From: Branchiostoma floridae
Taxonomy: Eukaryota > Chordata > Leptocardii > Amphioxiformes > Branchiostomatidae
Reading direction: 5' to 3'
Assembly (NCBI RefSeq): GCF_000003815.2
Contig: NC_049980.1
Coordinates: forward strand, 30,393,609-30,457,608
DNA: 64,000 nucleotides
The notes beneath the pieces are model-generated. The model was not told the origin of the DNA. It saw nothing but the letters and a program-made list of their open reading frames with translations, and did not search any database. The position numbers and the translations under genes are program-made. Positions 37,334-47,551 of the stretch are shown here, piece after piece; within the stretch, counting starts at the first letter, position 1, and every line of letters starts with the position of its first letter.

Positions 37334-40300
37334 ATGGCCGCTACCGGAACAGAACCGCGGTTCACCCTGGAGCAGCTGGACCTGCTGATGCGGCTGCGAT
37401 CCATCCTCCAGAGACTCCAGCAGACCGGCCTATCACAGGACAGCATCTTCCAGGCGCTGGGCACCATGCAGCGCATCGAGACCGTCAACACGGGCATGTA
37501 CGGCATGTCGCCTCAGGTCTGTAAAAAACTCAAAAAAAGCCAGTGGAAATGGCCCCTGCAGCAATATGAAAATGTGTTATAGTACTGTAAATGCAGAAAC
37601 TTTCGCGGTGGTTTGATGTTCACAGTTTTTGCGGTGGCCACTTTACAGTGAATTAAGAACCACTGCAAACATTTTTCCAATATAGCAGTTCAGGGCTCGA
37701 AATACTGGGTGCAGCTAATTTTTTAAGCTGGGGGCACCAGTGCACCTAATCCCAAAAATGAATTTCGAGCCCTGGCAGTTAGAGCCTACAGTGCATGGTG
37801 CTGCTGCGAACTTAAAATGACCATAAAAAGTCTTTTTCCCGCTACCACGAAATTAAATCCCCACAAACTTAAATGCATTTACAGTATACATATGCCTAGG
37901 TGATTGAGTAAAGGTAGACTTTAACATTTTAAATGGTAAGAAAGTGATAGTATAAATATTCTACAACGTTTGTTTTTGTATGTTTGGTAATCTAGAGAAT
38001 AGATACATTTGTGTAGATTATTACAGTAACTGTGTAAATAGCTTACAATGATCTGTATTCTATGGATTACTTGTGAATAAAACGTGAAAAAAATGTCTCC
38101 GCAGGTCAACCACGTGACGATCCAGCCGCAGCTCACGGCAGCGAACCCGCCACAGTTCATCCAGGCAGCTCCGAACAGCCTCTTCCCTGCAACATCCATC
38201 GTAACGGTCCCCCAGGGGGTGGTGGTGGCTAACGGAACGGCGCCGCCTCCTCCACCTGCTGCTGTGGTGAAGGTGGATTCAGGGGGAGGGGCGGCGGCTA
38301 CTGGAATGCTGCAGGCCAAGGATATCCTGAACACTGACACCTCAGCTGAGCCAATCACAGAGGAGGCCCTGGAGAAACAGGTGGAGGAATTGCTCAGGTA
38401 GGGCATCTTCTTTTGGGGTCTATTTCATTCACTGCACGTACATTCTAAGCAATTTTTGTTTGTTTGGTTTAAAGCCTTTTTATACAAACTGAAAGTTATA
38501 ACTTATATCATAAAAGTAGTGGCTAGTCCCAATGGAAGACACCAAGATGGCCTAACATCCTGTCAAAGGACTGCAACCCTTTCCAGTTGAGTAACATGAT
38601 TCGAACTCGCAACATTTTGATCCTGAGAGGGGCAGTGACCACGGAAGATGCATGGACTTCATTTGTTTAGGACAAAGGCTGGCCTAAATTGGCATCAGGC
38701 TAACCATGTTGCAACAAATTGTACTAAATGGGTTCTTAAACCAAAAATAGAGGAAATTCTATACTGCTCATTTCTTAATATGATTCTTCTCTCGAAATGG
38801 CTACAATTATGTTCATGTTCAGATGCCAATGTGATTATACATATGTCATCATTATTATATTACTACTACATTATTTTCCAGCAAAAACATCATGGATGTG
38901 AAAGAGGAAATCAACAAGTTTCTCCACGTCAAGGGCATTCCCCAAGGTCGGCTGGCGCAGGCCACAGGCATCAGCAGCAGCTACGTGTCGCTGTTCCTCA
39001 AGCAGGGGCTGGACATGACAGCCATGAAGAAACGGGCCATCTACACCTGGTTCTTAAGGCAGAAGCACAGGAAACCAGGTAAGGAGACATGATCTACAGC
39101 TGGTTCTTAAGGCAGAAGCACAGGAAACCAGGTAAGGAGACATCTACACCTGGTTCTTAAGGCAGAAGCACAGGAAACCAGGTAAGGAGACATCTACACC
39201 TGGTTCTTAAGGCAGAAGCACAGGAAACCAGGTAAGGAGACATCTACACCTGGTTCTTAAGGCAGAAGCACAGGAAACCAGGTAAGGAGACATCTACACC
39301 TGGTTCTTAAGGCAGAAGCACAGGAAACCAGGTAAGGAGCCATGATCTACACCTGGTTCTTAAGGCAGAAGCACAGGAAACCAGCACCAGGGACAGGGCA
39401 AGTGAGAAGTCGGTAGGAGGATAATCATTGTGAATGTAAGTTCAGTACCAGGGACAGGACCAGTGTGAAGTCAGTAGGAGGATAATCATTGTAAATGTGT
39501 GTTCAGCACCAGGGACAGGACCAGTATGAAATCAGTAGGAGGATAATCAGTGTGAATGTAAGTTCAGCACCAGGGACAGGGCAAGTGAGAAGTCGGTAGG
39601 AGGATAATCATTGTGAATGTAAGTTCAGTACCAGGGACAGGACCAGTGTGAAGTCAGTAGGAGGATAATCAGTGTGAATGTAAGTTCAGCACCAGGGACA
39701 GGACCAGTGTGAAGTCAGTAGGAGGATAATCAGTGTGAATGTAAGTTCAGTACCAGGACAAGTGTGAAGTCAGTAGTGTGAATATAAGGTGCCATCTATA
39801 CCTGACAGAAGCACAGGAAACCAGGTAAGGAGCCATCTACACCTAGTTCTTAAGGCAGAAGCACGGGAAAGGTAGAAACATGTTGTTCTCCTTGGGTTAA
39901 GTTTGTGTTTAACTTACTACTGTAAATGCAGAAATATTCGCGGTGGATTAATATTCGCGGTTTTCGCGGCGGCCGCTTCACCGCGAAATTAAATCCACCG
40001 CGAATATTTCGTCTGCTGGCGCCGCCTAAGGTGCCCCTTTTCCGCTCCATGTACAAAATGTACATACTACTACTGTCTTTGTCACTGTATAATGAAATGT
40101 TTGACATACTTACTACGGTGAAGTCTTGACTGAAGACACACATGTAATTTTTTCATACGACCAACTGTATTACAGTACTGTACAGTATGTTCACCATGAT
40201 ACAAAGGTCGTACTACTGTATACTATTACGTATTGAGAGGGTAGATACGATTAGATCAGTAACAGTGGCTCACGCAAGAACAAGTCAAAAGCATGGAAAC

Positions 40301-43300
40301 TGTTTTATCCGTCTGTATAGGACCCTTACCGGGTAACCAGCAAGTGTTTTCCGACTGGCGGTTTGTAGAGGCGCCGGGTTTTACACAACAGTTCGTGACT
40401 ACAGTGCAGTGCTGAAAATGCATTGAATTTCGCGGGATGGCGCTACCGCGAAATTAAATCCACCGCGAAATGTCCATTTTGCCGCTACCGCGAAATTAAA
40501 TGCATTTACGTAAGTCTCTGTGTACACGTGTATGAAATGCACTTCAGCTTAATCACAGCACTTGGTCCCCTCAGGCCCCCTTCCGAACGCCGGCGGCTGG
40601 AAGTGGCAGAAGAAGCGTTCCCTTGACGATCCAGACTACGACCCCGCCCACAGCCCCGGCAACCAGCGCCGCGGCTCCAAGTTCCACTGGCCTCCATCGG
40701 CCGTCATGATCGTGGAGAAGTACTTCCAGCAGAACCCGTACCCCACCGAGGGCGAGAGGGATGAGATCGCAAACGCCTGTAACAGTGTGCTACAGAAGCC
40801 AGGTAAGAGGAAAACTTTAAGGTGAAAGTCACAGATCTTAAAACAGTTTAGCCAACTGTTGTAAGAGCTTATTATAACTCTTTGACAGATAATGACAGAA
40901 AAGACATTCACTCATATTCCAAGACCGCAACCCTTTCCAGTAGCACACATGTAAACAGCTAGGATACTAAATCGCCACCTCTTGATCCAGGGGCAGGCTG
41001 GGTTTCTGAACTAATACGATGCACCTAGGATGATTTAAGCAATGTGCACACAGGAATCACTATCAGCAGGTGATTGACACAGTTCACCTTTATCCAACTG
41101 TTGTTTTTAGAAACTGTACTTAGATATCGATGGATGTGGTTTGAAATTGCAATATTTTTATAATATTGCAGTTTCCAAATGCACAGTCCATTCACTTGAT
41201 ATCCCTACATGTCTTTTTTTTTAAACATATGATATAGTTTCCCCATGAATGAAGGTGAGCTTAAGGGTTAATCATCCGACCTGCCAACCCTCGTGCATGT
41301 TTAACAATGTTTTATCCTCTGCCCAGGTGAAGACTTACCCTCCTACAAGCTGGTGAGTCCAGTCCGAGTCCAGACATGGTTCATCAACAGGAGGAGAGAG
41401 GCCAAGATTAAACAACAACAGGGTGAGTCGTCCTGTACTGAACATCCACTTTGTACAGTTATACAGTATATAACACTAGTTCACCTTTATCTGCGGGGTG
41501 ACCTATATTTGTTGTTTTTAAAACAGGGTAGTTAGGGAAATCAAATTGACTGACGGTGCAATATTTTGAAAATTACTAAATGATATTTTGAAAATATTGC
41601 AATTTGAAACCACAGGTTGACTTGACATTTTTTTTTTCCACCTTTTATTTACAAGTCATAAATTTAAAGTACAGAACATTCAAAGATAATCACCTAATCG
41701 CTATAGAACATACGACTAAATATACAGAACTAAAGTCGATCATTCTAGAATATTTAAACTAGCATTACCTTACCATTTTACACACTAGTCTACCTTTACT
41801 CAGTCATCTAGACATATGCAATACTATTATACTATAACACATTTACATATTGTTGCAGGGGCCATTCCCACTGGCTTTTTTTGGCTAGGGGTTGCTCCCT
41901 AGGACTTTTTTAACAGGGGTGTTTTATCCCCCCTGGATTTTTTGTGCTAGGGTTTCTTCCCTAGGACTTCTGTGCAGGGGTGTCATCCCTGGGTTTCTGT
42001 GCAGGGTTTTCCTTCCCTGGTTTCAATTTTACACATCACAAATTTACATGAATATTACTCAAACATTCCATTTGCATTAAAAAAAAAATCGGAAGATTTA
42101 AAAGGAATCACAAATATAAACACATCAAGTATACCACTATCTTAGCACTAACAAACTCACACAAACATTGCAATGTTTACAAATACAACATTTGGCTTAC
42201 AAAAAAACCTTAACATTAGAACAATAAACACAACAAGCAAACGTCAAAAGCTGAAAACATAAAAAAAACATACACAAACATGATCATCACATCAGTATTA
42301 AAGACAAAAATAGTACACAAATAAGTAGGATACAAAACAGTCTTACAGCAAGCATACAATTCCAAAAAACAAACATTACAATTTACAAAAAAGATGGATA
42401 AGCAGGTTGACTTGACATACCATTTTTTTAAACAACGGATAAAGGTTACCCCATGGATAAAGGTGAAATAGCGCTATATAGTATGTGCATGAATACATTG
42501 TATAGTATATGTCTGTAAGCAAATATAGTCATACGAAAGCCTGTCCTACAGGGCATGTCAAGCTCAAATGCCAATTGCCAAAAAATGAGGGCCACTGGTC
42601 TGAAAACACCTTAAGGCCCTCTAGAGGGGCTTTCATGCGGTTTCTACTTGCAACTTTCAGGATGGCAGCTGCTACTATGTTATGTTAAGCTAAACAGGCT
42701 GGCTTTGTGTAAACCCCTTAATGTAGAATGCACGGATTACATTCTGCATTAAATTGGAGTGGTCAGACCACAAATTGCATGGAATGGCTGATTGCACTTA
42801 ATGCAAAAAGCATGCAGGCCCCCTTTCTAATCATCATTTTTACCATGCAGAACAATACGCAGCTGATAACGGCACCCGCCAGTCCCCGCGGTTGGAAGGA
42901 AAGGCGATGAGTTTTCAGGAGGAGAGTGACATGGACAGCGAGTCAGCAGAGTCTCCGTCCACAGGAGCAGCTCTCAACACCGGAGAACAGAACCAGCTCA
43001 CTGGCAACAGACAGAATACTGAGGTAAGGTTTCAAGTGATTAGTTAAGATAACCATTTGTGTGGCGTGATCAGCAGCACTTTGGGCTCAGGCCCTAGAGG
43101 TCCCAAGTTCGAAACCTGCAGTGTCACTGATCTTGTGCCCTTGGGAAATGCACTTTACATGACTTTCCTCACTTCACTCAGGTGAAAAATGAATACCTAG
43201 CTTCGGTTAGGGCCATCACTCAGATAGGACGTTAAATGTCCCGTGTTTGAGGAGAGCCACACCTCAAGCATGTATGTTAAAGAACCCACCACATTTATCA

Positions 43301-43560
43301 AAAAGTCAGCCCTGGCCCTGGTACAATTTTTTCTAAAATCTGGTAATTTTTTTCTTATGGTCTGTCACTGCTGATTTGCTTGGTTCCTACTCTTAGATGT
43401 TCAATACCCAATTTCCTCCTCCCTCTCTCGTCTCCAGGACATGGACCCCGCCCGGCTGGAGGCAGAACTGGCAGCTGTCAACCGATCCATCATGGTGCTC
43501 GTCAATCAACATGAAGATGAAGAGACTGAGGAGAAAAAATTCAAATGGGAGGTCTCTTAA
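37334..43560 (+). CDS. Second HMBOX/HNF-class homeobox protein, 430 aa
   Basis: Likely a nuclear transcription factor and a diverged tandem paralogue of the upstream HMBOX gene. Coding exons: 37334-37516, 38105-38397, 38882-39078, 40575-40802, 41327-41422, 42851-43023, 43438-43560; all phases match. Residues 7-50 are the HNF1-type N-terminal domain (EPRFTLEQLDLLMRLR, IFQALGTMQRI) with a short insertion relative to HMBOX. Residues 62-150 are a Pro/Ala/Val-rich linker. The POU-specific-like domain is about 155-222 (DVKEEINKFLHVKGIP, AIYTWFLRQKHRKPG). The homeodomain is about 262-330 (KFHWPPSAVMIVEKYF, NACNSVLQKPG, helix 3 VQTWFINRRREAK). The C-terminal block is LAAVNRSIMVLVNQ. It lacks the two introns that split the POU-specific domain and precede the homeodomain in the first gene, but shares phase-1 introns in and after the homeodomain. 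It may correspond to an amphioxus-specific HNF-class gene (Ahnfx in my memory of homeobox surveys); not verified, so no symbol is given. Confidence 0.92.
37583..37886. mobile_element. TA-flanked MITE nested in the intron 1 retroposon
   Basis: Same family as 18805-19015: starts TACTGTAAATGCAG, ends GCATTTACAGTA, interior with TTTCGCGGTGG and ACCACGAAATTAAATCC segments. The antisense retroposon copy at 41.6-42.4 kb lacks this block at the matching place, which gives an empty site and confirms that it is an insertion. It is itself interrupted at 37691-37774. Confidence 0.85.
37691..37774. mobile_element. 84-bp MITE nested in the 37583-37886 MITE
   Basis: Ends CAGGGCTCGAAAT and ATTTCGAGCCCTG are complementary. 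It is flanked by GCAGTT on both sides, which reads as a target-site duplication. It is a short relative of the element at 13499-13765 and is the innermost of three nested insertions. Confidence 0.8.
39079..39384 (+). repeat. 50-53-bp minisatellite copying the exon 3 donor of the second HMBOX-type gene
   Basis: Six units follow the true exon end at 39078. Each unit repeats ATCTACACCTGG through GGAAACCAG and then the donor GTAAGGAG, so the exon end and 5' splice site are copied. Two units are 53 bp because of an extra ATG after ACATG/CCATG. A further partial unit occurs at about 39800-39870. Read-through from the exon stops at a TGA just after the true donor (reading KPGKET). Confidence 0.94.
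39385..39790 (+). repeat. 61-bp minisatellite, about 6-7 copies
   Basis: Units share CACCAGGGACAGGACCAGTG, GAAGTCAGTAGGAGGATAATC and GTGAATGTAAGTTCAG. Nearly every unit carries a consensus-like donor hexamer GTAAGT. It directly follows the donor-copying array in the same intron. Confidence 0.9.
39918..40511. mobile_element. TA-flanked MITE, interrupted or expanded
   Basis: Left end TACTGTAAATGCAG at 39918 with TTCGCGGTGG blocks to about 40015; the right part resumes at about 40405 with ACCGCGAAATTAAATCC and ends GCATTTACGTAA near 40511. The intervening 390 bp is unlike other copies and may be a later insertion or two adjacent truncated copies. The right end lies only 64 bp before exon 4 of the second HMBOX-type gene. 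Confidence 0.65.
41091..41260. mobile_element. MITE with GTTCACCTTTATCC ends, copy 1
   Basis: Begins AGTTCACCTTTATCC and GTTGTTTTTA and ends GAATGAAGGTGA, the diverged complement. The interior has the palindrome AAATTGCAATATT / AATATTGCAGTTT. It lies in intron 4, about 65 bp before exon 5. Copy 2 is at 41478-42466. Confidence 0.6.
41478..42466. mobile_element. MITE with GTTCACCTTTATCC ends, copy 2, split by a retroposon
   Basis: Left part starts AGTTCACCTTTATCTGCGGG and runs to 41628; the right part resumes after 42402 and ends GGATAAAGGTGA near 42466. The ends are complementary and the two halves join across the duplicated target site of the antisense retroposon, so the MITE is the older insertion. 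Confidence 0.7.
41629..42402 (-). mobile_element. Antisense polyadenylated retroposon, 774 bp
   Basis: Flanked by an exact 16-bp direct repeat CAGGTTGACTTGACAT (41613-41628 and 42403-42418). On the minus strand it ends GTAAATAAAAGGTGG followed by a run of A, that is an AATAAA signal just before a poly(A) tail: the signature of LINE-mediated retroposition. No coding frame is evident. It contains a degenerate 30-bp repeat (about 41870-42015 on plus, GCAGGGGTGTCATCCCTGG-like). A 3' fragment of the same family forms intron 1 of this gene. The class (SINE, LINE tail or retrocopied non-coding transcript) is open. Confidence 0.85.
43058..43300 (+). mobile_element. tRNA-derived SINE, second copy, in intron 6
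   Basis: TGTGGCGTGATCAGCAGCAC head, B-box-like AGTTCGAAACC, then GTGCCCTTGGGAAATGCACTT and a tail reaching GGACGTTAAATG. Closely related to 30560-30735. It ends about 140 bp before exon 7. Confidence 0.65.
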
Positions 43561-45257
43561 CCATCTCTCCGGTAATTATCGTGCTAAATTTGTAGTGTGT
43601 AATTTTACACATCCCAAGGTCATAGAGGTCATGCAGCAAAAGTTTTAAGCAGCAAGAAGTTTAGTAACAAACTTAACAGTCTGAAGAAGTCTCCTGGAGA
43701 ATTGTTGGATGAATTTGTTCCAAAACGTTTTCCCTTTTACCAGTATTAATAGTTTTCAAAGCAATGTCCCTTCTTGGACAGGGTTATTTATCATATTTAT
43801 ATGCCTGGACTCTCTGAAGTTAAGTGCAAAGTTACTGTCATGAATTTTTAACGCTCATGATTGAGGTCCGAGATCTTACAAACATGAAAGTTTCAAAACA
43901 CAGTGAACATTAAGTCTATTGTCTAGGGTGTTACTACATCCCTATGTATATCTATCAATAGCAGATTGTGTTATAAATCTAATGCGTTTAATTAGAATAG
44001 AAGAGAGGATAAGGTCATTTTTGTACTATTTACAAGAACAGCTTAAGTACCAAGTGATGTAAGTACCCATGTTATGCTATAAAACGTGCCTAGGACAATA
44101 TAATGATTCCTAATGTACTATAGCTATCTCATCAAAGTAGTATACTTCTCTACTAATTTTATAATGACCTTATGGGCTTTATTTTATACTTGCTTGTTGA
44201 ATAGATATTGCTATCTAATGTATGTTTCTTCCATTGTTTAGAGTCTGCAAATAATCTAAGATTTTCTAGTCTCACTGATACCAAGGACTTATATAATGTC
44301 CTTGCTGATACACGATGAATTTTGGATGGAGTTAAGGTCTCATTGATGAGTTTCTTCTTCTCATAGACTTCTATGTATTAATTCGTGGTTTAAATGGGCG
44401 CGTTCATAATGAAGCTACGTGAAATTTCAGCAGATTTTTCATTCTATGTCGAGCACATTTACCCTATATCGTGGGAAAAAATTGCCAATGTAAACTATAC
44501 GTAGGAACTTTTTTTATAGCAATTACAAACTACGATTAGTCAATCCCCACAAAAGGCACTTTTTCGCTGCTATTGTACAACCGCACCACTCAGAACCCAC
44601 GACGGTGTACCTCCGACCTAGCGCGCGGCTGCAAAACTTTACCTGCTAATTTCTTCAGGTACAAATAAGCTTTCACCAATCTAACTTTTGAGATCATTTC
44701 CGCTGGCTAAAAGGGAATTTCTCACCGCTAAAAACATGCGTCCGTGCAGCCGTTCATTTTTGGCTCGGATCTATTTTAGGGTCCCCACTCGCGGAGTAAT
44801 ACATCAATGAGACCTTAAACGAAAGGGAAATTAATGTACATACAATGTTTGTTCCCTTTGTATGGTTTCGTAAGATTAAGTAAGAGATACAAGGACTCTT
44901 AAGAGATACAAGTTCTCATAAATGGCTGAAAAGGTAAAACTCTGTGTAGAGATAGTAAATTGATGTGAATGCCTGTTAGATCTTATACATGAAGGTACCA
45001 CTGAATTACACTCAAAGTGGCTGCCACCTGCCAAACACATGTATTGTCATAGATACCATCATGCTGTGGAAATCAACACTGGAAATAGAATAGATAGCTT
45101 ATTTATTTCTGCCGATATGGTCCTGGTTTGGAAATAGCTAGTTTTTGTGTGAATTTTTCACTTGCCAACAAAAGTATGTAACATTAGATGTTATGCCTGA
45201 GGCAACTAACCTATAGGATGTACTTTTGTATTGCCAAAATTGTCTAACAGTTTGGGC
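43561..45257 (+). other. Probable 3' UTR of the second HMBOX-type gene
   Basis: AT-rich, no coding potential, directly after the stop codon at 43558-43560 and up to an AATAAA at 45258. CpG-rich sequence around 44560-44790 is unusual for a 3' UTR and may be a separate repeat, so the UTR may end earlier. Confidence 0.35.
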
Positions 45258-45263
45258 AATAAA
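45258..45263 (+). terminator. Candidate polyadenylation signal, second HMBOX-type gene
   Basis: AATAAA about 1.7 kb after the stop codon, within TTGGGCAATAAAGTCAGTG. It is the best canonical hexamer I saw downstream, but nearer variant signals are possible. Confidence 0.3.
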
Positions 45264-45723
45264 GTCAGTGTAAACACGTACACATAATTATAAGAAGACA
45301 GCTTAGTACTTTGAAGATTCATCTATCAAGGGAAGGAGTGAAATTTCCTTGCAAATGTTGCCTTTCTACTAGTTTTTTTTCTTAATCTATTGTCCCAAAA
45401 CAAAAAGCAGACGATGAAAAAGACAATCATTATGGAACTGGAGAAAATGGATCATTAGCTCTGACTTGACTGAAGAGAATTTAATGGCAGAGACCGACAA
45501 CAATGGAGTTTCCAAGAGTGATGCAAGTTTCGAACTTAACTTGAATGTAGCTCAGCATCGTTTTGCCGCTTGAATCGCTGTAATGACGGATATACATTGT
45601 ACATCAAACATTCAAAGCAATAGCGTTGACAACACCTTGGCCATGTTCGTACCATAAATTGCCAATGATGATAATATTTCCCGGCTACAGTTCTAGAAGT
45701 GACCGTCAAAGGCATACCCCGTC

Positions 45724-45823
45724 TAGCCTGGTATCCAGCCGTATCATAGTTCCCAAATACGTATTTGCGGAGAGGACAGAAGAGACTCGGGAGCTAATAG
45801 TAATACGGCTGGAGACCAGGCTA
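45724..45823. mobile_element. 100-bp hairpin MITE
   Basis: Ends TAGCCTGGTATCCAGCCGTAT and ATACGGCTGGAGACCAGGCTA are near-perfect complements of 21 bp. Non-coding interior. Confidence 0.75.
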
Positions 45824-45999
45824 TACCCCATCAGCTACGTACTTTTACTCACGCAACATGTTTTCGTTGATAAATTCTTACCTTATCCATAAAATAACAT
45901 GCCCATCTGTGTACTTTTCACCTAAAATTTATAATAGCGAGAACGACACACGTAGAAAAGGTGAATGAAATATCAAGATCGCCAACGGCAATGAAACTA

Positions 46000-47540
46000 T
46001 TCCAATGCGCACACAAGATCTATTTCACTTAATTCCAAATCCGACCCCGAACCTGTATCCGTTGTTTGTCCGCAGCTTTACCTGGTGCGGTCAGATGCGG
46101 CCTCCTTCGCTGGAGAGGTATGCACAGGTGTTAGCGTCTTGTTGGACACGCGGGGAGAGGGTTTACACAAGGGCCTAATATGTGTGCCCGTACACATCAT
46201 ACCAAGGTAGGGGAGGGGAGAGTACGTGTTCTTCTGACGCCCGGGGACACATGCACGGGCTTCTTGTCTTCATAATTCACCCAGCTCATGGTTTCCTGTC
46301 AATAACATTTAATCCGACAGGTGGTTTAAGCCCCTGTCACACATTAAGGGACCTTCCCACAACTTTGCTCCCGACTACTAGTCCCAACCAAGGTCAGGGC
46401 TGGGTAGTAGTCTCCAGACAGACGTGTCATCTGGATAAAAAGAAGAAGAAGAATTGGCCAAATAGGTACAAATAAGTTAGTATGGGATTTCAGTCAGTCT
46501 TTTGCAGTCTATCCCACGACCGGGACTGGTAGGCTTGAAGACTCGAGAAGCTTGGTCGCGAGGCCATTGTAGGCTATCTGGCATTAGCGAATGGTTTTTG
46601 TTTCCACAAAGCCAGAAAGCATTGCGACGTTTGTTACAATAGCTCTAGTGATTCTGCATAATTTAAGGGCGAAGAGTTCAACTGGATCGTTGTCATGAAG
46701 GGCCCTTACAGGTACCGTTGCCTGCAAACAAGATGACCTAAATACATGTCTCCTCTTGAAAATGTGATGGACTGGAGCGTAGTCAGTTCTTCCCATCACG
46801 GACTAAATGATGTTTTCCTACCAGTTTCGAAAAAAATAACATTTGGTTATCTCTGCACTTTAGCTTATAATCCTGTAGAATGTCATGGTGAAGAGTTCGT
46901 CTTGCAGAATTAAAGGACCCCTCTAGCTATTGCCGGGCACAAATAAGATCCGACCTAAATACATGTACTTATCTCCTCTTCAGCCCGTTAACACGCCCCC
47001 TCTCCACTAGAAGCCGTGACAACACTGAGGGTTGAAGAAGCGATGAAATGTTTGACAGGTCGCTCAACGAATTTTGCAGACAAAGAAACAATTTTCATAC
47101 GTTTTCTATGTTTTCTTGTCTTTAAAGACATACATCTGCATTGGGTGTCCATTTCAAATACTGAAATCATGGGTCTTACAAATCGGACTCTTGTCGTTCA
47201 ACGGTTGATCGGCGATCAACGTCTCCTGGAAAGGGGTTGTGGACAATATCTATCTCTGACAGTAATTGCCACCTCTAAGAAATCTTTGCTTCCATAGCAA
47301 GCAATCGGTGTGGCGCCCAGTGGCAATTCTGCAAAGTCTGTATCGATCTCTGGCATCTACGTACATAGCCGGTATGTCCTTCGTCTTCGGGTATGCGTGT
47401 AACACCAGCTTGGCAGGCCAGAAACGCAGCAGCAGCTGGTTATATCACACTGAACGGCCTGTCACAACTTTCCTTTGCACGTTTGGCTGCAAATGTTGTT
47501 TAAAGCTATCTGTTGAGGATGCCCCCACTGTATTCCGCTA
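46000..47540. other. No supported gene
   Basis: Mixed-composition sequence with short open frames on both strands that carry no recognisable domain. An AAGAAG-rich simple stretch is at about 46439-46453. I see no array, RNA gene or clear element boundaries. Confidence 0.5.
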
Positions 47541-47551
47541 TTCAAAATCTA

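Larger units (their letters stand above)
37520..38092 (+). mobile_element. Retroposon 3' fragment forming intron 1 of the second HMBOX-type gene
   Basis: Without a nested MITE (37583-37886) this is a 269-bp 3' fragment ending ACTTGTGAATAAAACGTG plus A's. A longer copy lies antisense at 41629-42402; the two share AAAAAAAGCCAGTGG, GGCCCCTGCA, ATGTGTTATAG, GAGTAAAGGTAGACT and the polyadenylated end. A 15-bp direct repeat flanks it: ATGTCGCCTCAGGTC (37505-37519) and ATGTCTCCGCAGGTC (38093-38107), 13 of 15 identical. The donor GT lies in the left repeat and the acceptor AG in the right one. Confidence 0.8.
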
